20,308 bases of DNA from Bacteroidota bacterium (GTDB lineage: Bacteria > Bacteroidota > Ignavibacteria > Ignavibacteriales > Ignavibacteriaceae): positions 1 through 20,308 of the forward strand of contig JAJYSI010000011.1 in the NCBI GenBank assembly GCA_021793635.1, given 5' to 3'. This document shows, in pieces, positions 17,315-20,308 of this stretch. The notes below the pieces were generated by a model, which had not been told where the DNA came from, made no database searches, and worked only from the letters and a program-made list of their open reading frames with translations. The position numbers and the translations under genes are program-made. Position 1 is the first letter of the stretch; each line of letters opens with the position of its first letter.

Positions 17315-18487
17315 TTAATTCAATATTGACCGTAAAAAGCTTTTACCTTTTAATAAATTATTCACCTTAAAAAAATCTGCGATAGTTTTTCCGACATCAG
17401 AAAATGTTTCTCTTATACCTAAGTTTATTCCTATTTGGTTTTTCACAAAATATAACACAGGGACATACTCACGGCTATGATCTGTGCTAGGTGTAGTAGG
17501 ATCATTTCCGTGATCTGCAGTAATAATTAGAGAATCTGATTCGTCAAGCTTTTCCAAAAATTCAGGAAGAAAATGATCAAATTCTTTAAGTGCATCGGCG
17601 AACCCCTTTGGGTCATTTCTATGCCCGAAGTAGACGTCAAAGTCAACCAGATTAGCAAAAATAAAGCTATTATTAGTTTTTGACGAATATTCCAATAATT
17701 TGTTACAGCCTTCCCTATTAGATTTTGTTATTTCCTGGATTTTAATTCCACGATAATTAAAAAGGTCGTTTACTTTGCCAATGGCAATTGTATTAATATT
17801 ATTTTGGGAGAGAATATCTAAAATAGTTTCAGAAGGAGGGGGGAGTGAAAAATCTTTGCGATTTGTTGTACGCGTAAATTTTCCAGTTTCACCCACAAAA
17901 GGGCGCGCAATTACACGCCCGACATTTAAGGGTAGCTCCAAAACTTTTTCCCGGGTTACTTTGCAAATTTCATAAAGTTTTTCAAGTGGGATAATTTCTT
18001 CATGTGCGGCAATTTGAAAAACTGAATCTGCAGAAGTATATACTATTGGGAAAGCGGTTTTAAGATGTTCCTCTCCGAGTTCTTTAATTATTTCTGTTCC
18101 CGAAGCGGCTTTATTTCCTAGTATGCCTTTGCAACCTGTAAGAAGTAAAAACTTATTAATTATATTTTCCGGAAAACCATTTGGAAAGTATGAAAAATCT
18201 TCCGTAACATGGAGCCCAGCTAACTCCCAATGACCGGTTGTAGAATCTTTTCCATTAGAAATTTCTTTCAATTTTCCGAAAGAGGCTAATGGATTAGAAT
18301 TTTTAATCAAGCCTTTAATGTCTTGAATATTTCCTAATCCAAGTCCTCCAAGATTGGGCAAGTAAAGACCGCCAACAGCATCAGCAATGTTGGCTAAAGT
18401 ATTGCTCCCTTCGTCGCCATATTTTTTAGCATCCGGCAGCTCACCAATACCAACGCCGTCTAATATGATTAAGAAAAAATTATTCAT
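17315..18487 (-). CDS. deoB: Phosphopentomutase
   Basis: DeoB interconverts (deoxy)ribose 1-phosphate and 5-phosphate, linking nucleoside salvage to the pentose phosphate pathway. It is a cytoplasmic, Mn-dependent member of the alkaline phosphatase superfamily. The 390 residues match the family length. Probable metal ligands are Asp10 in ILDGVGIG, Asp284 and His289 in VDFDVYFGHRND, Asp325 and His326 in TADHGNDP, and His337 in STDHSREY. The phosphorylated threonine is probably Thr84 in DSTTGHWE. The cap domain fills about residues 100-220. The gene follows the GAF/GGDEF-like gene by 41 bases on the same strand and is probably cotranscribed with it. No nucleoside phosphorylase or deaminase gene is adjacent, so this is not a classic deo operon. 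Confidence 0.96.
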   Translation of the reverse strand: MNNFFLIILDGVGIGELPDAKKYGDEGSNTLANIADAVGGLYLPNLGGLGLGNIQDIKGLIKNSNPLASFGKLKEISNGKDSTTGHWELAGLHVTEDFSYFPNGFPENIINKFLLLTGCKGILGNKAASGTEIIKELGEEHLKTAFPIVYTSADSVFQIAAHEEIIPLEKLYEICKVTREKVLELPLNVGRVIARPFVGETGKFTRTTNRKDFSLPPPSETILDILSQNNINTIAIGKVNDLFNYRGIKIQEITKSNREGCNKLLEYSSKTNNSFIFANLVDFDVYFGHRNDPKGFADALKEFDHFLPEFLEKLDESDSLIITADHGNDPTTPSTDHSREYVPVLYFVKNQIGINLGIRETFSDVGKTIADFFKVNNLLKGKSFLRSILN

Positions 18488-18528
18488 TCAAACATTTACA
18501 GCTTAATGAAAAATGAAATTTAGATGAT

Positions 18529-20308
18529 TTAGTTGATATTTCGGACTGTATTCCCGCCCTTTTCTAGTGCCTTTTGAAGTGCAAGGTCGGCGTTAAAAAT
18601 AATTTCATCAGCGTTTACTTTACCATTGGCAGAGGCAACTCCAATTGATACAGTATAAGTAGTCTGTTTTGAAACAACGGCAATTGGTTTCCTGGCAATT
18701 TTAACTCTCAATTTTTCCGCCCAAAGGAAAACATCTTTTGTGCTAGCATTGAAGAAATAAACTGCAAATACTTTTTCGCTAAGTCTTCCTAAAAGATTGA
18801 AGGGAGTCATTTCTTCGTTAATAGTCTCGGATACTGCGGCTAGGACTCTTGGGAAAGGGTTTCCATCAAATAAAGATTCTTGCTCAAGAAAATCATCTAT
18901 TTTAATAAGCGCCAAGGCGCCAGGAATTTTTAATTGTGATGCTTTGTAAAGATCGGAAGTCAGCCTTTCCTTAAAGGTCTCTGCGTTCAAAGTCTTAGTT
19001 TCAATATCCAGAGCCAGGAAACTTTTGAGCAGTGTTTGAGTTGAATATGAGTAGATAATATAAGAAAAAATATTAACGGCACTTTTTAAAAATTGGACAT
19101 CCTGGTTAGTGTAAACATTTTTCTTTAAGCTTTCAAAACAAAGAACGCCGTAATTTTGACTATTATAGACTACTGGAATGGCAAGAAATGAACCGTCGAA
19201 ACTAACACTTTCAACCTTAGAGAAACGAATAAAATTTCCTGAGGAAGTATCGTCAATCTTAATGGGGATACCGGTAATAATTGATTTACCTACCAAGGTT
19301 CCATTAAGTTCTATATCCAAATTTTCGCCGACATATTTCAAAGAAGTATTATTTATGATCTTAAACGTTTTAAATTTTTGTGAGAGCGGATGATAAAAAA
19401 TAAAAGCAAATGCATCCCACGGAAGCAAGAAGCTCATAGAATTTTGAAGCGAAGAAATTAAGTCTTCAGCCGATTCAAATTTTTGATTTTGGGCAATAAG
19501 GTTTAACAAACCTTTTAGCCTTTGCTGTGAAATTGAATCGGAATGCTTTTCTTCAAAAATTGTGATTATCATAGTTAAAACACGTACAAACCTGCCAAGA
19601 GCATAAATTGTTTCGATTCCAAACATATCTCCGATTTTTGAATCCAAAGCAATAATCGCAATAAGCTGTTTATCGTAAAATAATGGCACGCCGACAAAAC
19701 TCCTTATGCCTTGAGCAGAGGTATAATATCTTATCACATCAGCCTCGGCAGCAGGTGAAATATCGCTTAATAATTCCGGCTCACCTAGCTGTACTATTTT
19801 ACTTAAGATATCATCTTCAATATCAAATTTTCTTCTTTCAATTTCATTTGAATTAGAAACAAATCTTTCAATCGAAAGCTTTTCCTTTTTCTTATTGTAC
19901 CAAAAGAATATTGCGGTATTTGCATGGAAAGCTTCCTTAATAACCGTCAGTATTTTTTCAAGAACAAAAGTGAATTGACCATCATGCCCTATGCCATCAG
20001 GCAAAGATTCGTTGGCTATTTCTTCAAATCTTTCTTTTAGATCGGGTGGTTTTAAGGTAATTTTTGAGTGGGAGTGTTCAGGTATATAATTATCGGCGGT
20101 GATTATCTCAATATCGCGATTTTTAGAAACGATTTTAAATGATTCATCAAATTCTTGCTGCGTTTCCTCAGGAATTTTCTCATCATTTTCTGGAGAAGAC
20201 TTAGCGACGTAAGGTCCTTCGAATTTAATTGAGTCGCGTAAAAAAATTAAAAATGCGACATAAATTATAAGAAGAGCAATAATAATTATTCTAAAAAGAG
20301 AGATCGGA
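18529..20308 (-). CDS. Membrane-anchored GAF-GAF-degenerate GGDEF protein, 5' end cut off
   Basis: The reading frame stays open from the stop at 18529 to the right edge, giving 592 visible residues with no start codon in view. A start at the TTG at 20004 would therefore be artificial. The visible N-terminus is a hydrophobic helix (about visible residues 4-23), then RDSIKFEGPYV and a charged linker. Two GAF sensor domains cover about 113-251 and 266-421. A GGDEF-fold domain covers about 431-591, with the conserved SIGVASA strand and an Asp pair in IKIDDF. The GG(D/E)EF active loop, however, reads SEKVF (coordinates 18766-18780), and no RxxD inhibitory site precedes it. It is therefore probably not a diguanylate cyclase, but a sensor or nucleotide-binding relic. 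Ligands of the GAF domains are unknown. deoB follows 41 bases downstream. Confidence 0.88.
   Translation of the reverse strand, partial: PISLFRIIIIALLIIYVAFLIFLRDSIKFEGPYVAKSSPENDEKIPEETQQEFDESFKIVSKNRDIEIITADNYIPEHSHSKITLKPPDLKERFEEIANESLPDGIGHDGQFTFVLEKILTVIKEAFHANTAIFFWYNKKKEKLSIERFVSNSNEIERRKFDIEDDILSKIVQLGEPELLSDISPAAEADVIRYYTSAQGIRSFVGVPLFYDKQLIAIIALDSKIGDMFGIETIYALGRFVRVLTMIITIFEEKHSDSISQQRLKGLLNLIAQNQKFESAEDLISSLQNSMSFLLPWDAFAFIFYHPLSQKFKTFKIINNTSLKYVGENLDIELNGTLVGKSIITGIPIKIDDTSSGNFIRFSKVESVSFDGSFLAIPVVYNSQNYGVLCFESLKKNVYTNQDVQFLKSAVNIFSYIIYSYSTQTLLKSFLALDIETKTLNAETFKERLTSDLYKASQLKIPGALALIKIDDFLEQESLFDGNPFPRVLAAVSETINEEMTPFNLLGRLSEKVFAVYFFNASTKDVFLWAEKLRVKIARKPIAVVSKQTTYTVSIGVASANGKVNADEIIFNADLALQKALEKGGNTVRNIN

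Noticed and set aside
18529..20004. Taking the TTG at 20004 as the start of the GAF/GGDEF-like protein
   Set aside because: The frame remains open upstream to the window edge and encodes a transmembrane helix and linker, so the true start lies beyond 20308.

Overview
The window is AT-rich and densely coded. It looks like ordinary chromosomal housekeeping DNA from a member of the Bacteroidota/Chlorobiota lineage, most plausibly Ignavibacteria or a relative. This placement is inference. It rests on a short (284-residue) primary sigma factor of the Bacteroidota RpoD type with no region 1.1, on several intergenic matches to the Bacteroidota promoter element TAnnTTTG, and on the mix of housekeeping families. 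I see no phage, insertion sequence, CRISPR array, tRNA or rRNA.

Left part (1-7371). A partial YhdH-type quinone oxidoreductase on the minus strand diverges from a plus-strand run: gatB (tRNA amidotransferase), lepB (signal peptidase I), two tandem M16 peptidase-family genes that look like the catalytic and non-catalytic halves of one heterodimer, fabF (fatty-acid elongation), and a small YbjQ-family gene. TAnnTTTG promoters precede gatB, fabF and ybjQ. The first four plus-strand genes are closely spaced and may be one transcript.

Middle part (7387-13955). A three-gene minus-strand operon encodes an ABC ATPase, an ABC-2 permease (ATGA overlap) and an exported LolA-like protein. It converges on ybjQ. 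A 487-base AT-rich, gene-free stretch then leads into nrdJ, a long adenosylcobalamin-dependent ribonucleotide reductase with all expected cysteines, closed by a clear intrinsic terminator.

Right part (14156-20308). All genes are on the minus strand. In transcription order they are a membrane-anchored GAF-GAF-degenerate-GGDEF sensor protein (cut by the window edge), deoB (phosphopentomutase), rpoD, an NlpC/P60 lipoprotein hydrolase six bases after rpoD, and an MFS exporter whose start lies in a 15-base tandem repeat.

I found no convincing previously undescribed system. The items most worth a second look are the GGDEF protein with a lost active site, the cytoplasmic M16 pair with its split catalytic residues, the ABC/LolA-like operon of unknown cargo, a 10-bp-phased GATTA repeat in the gatB divergent promoter region, and the duplicated start of the MFS gene.
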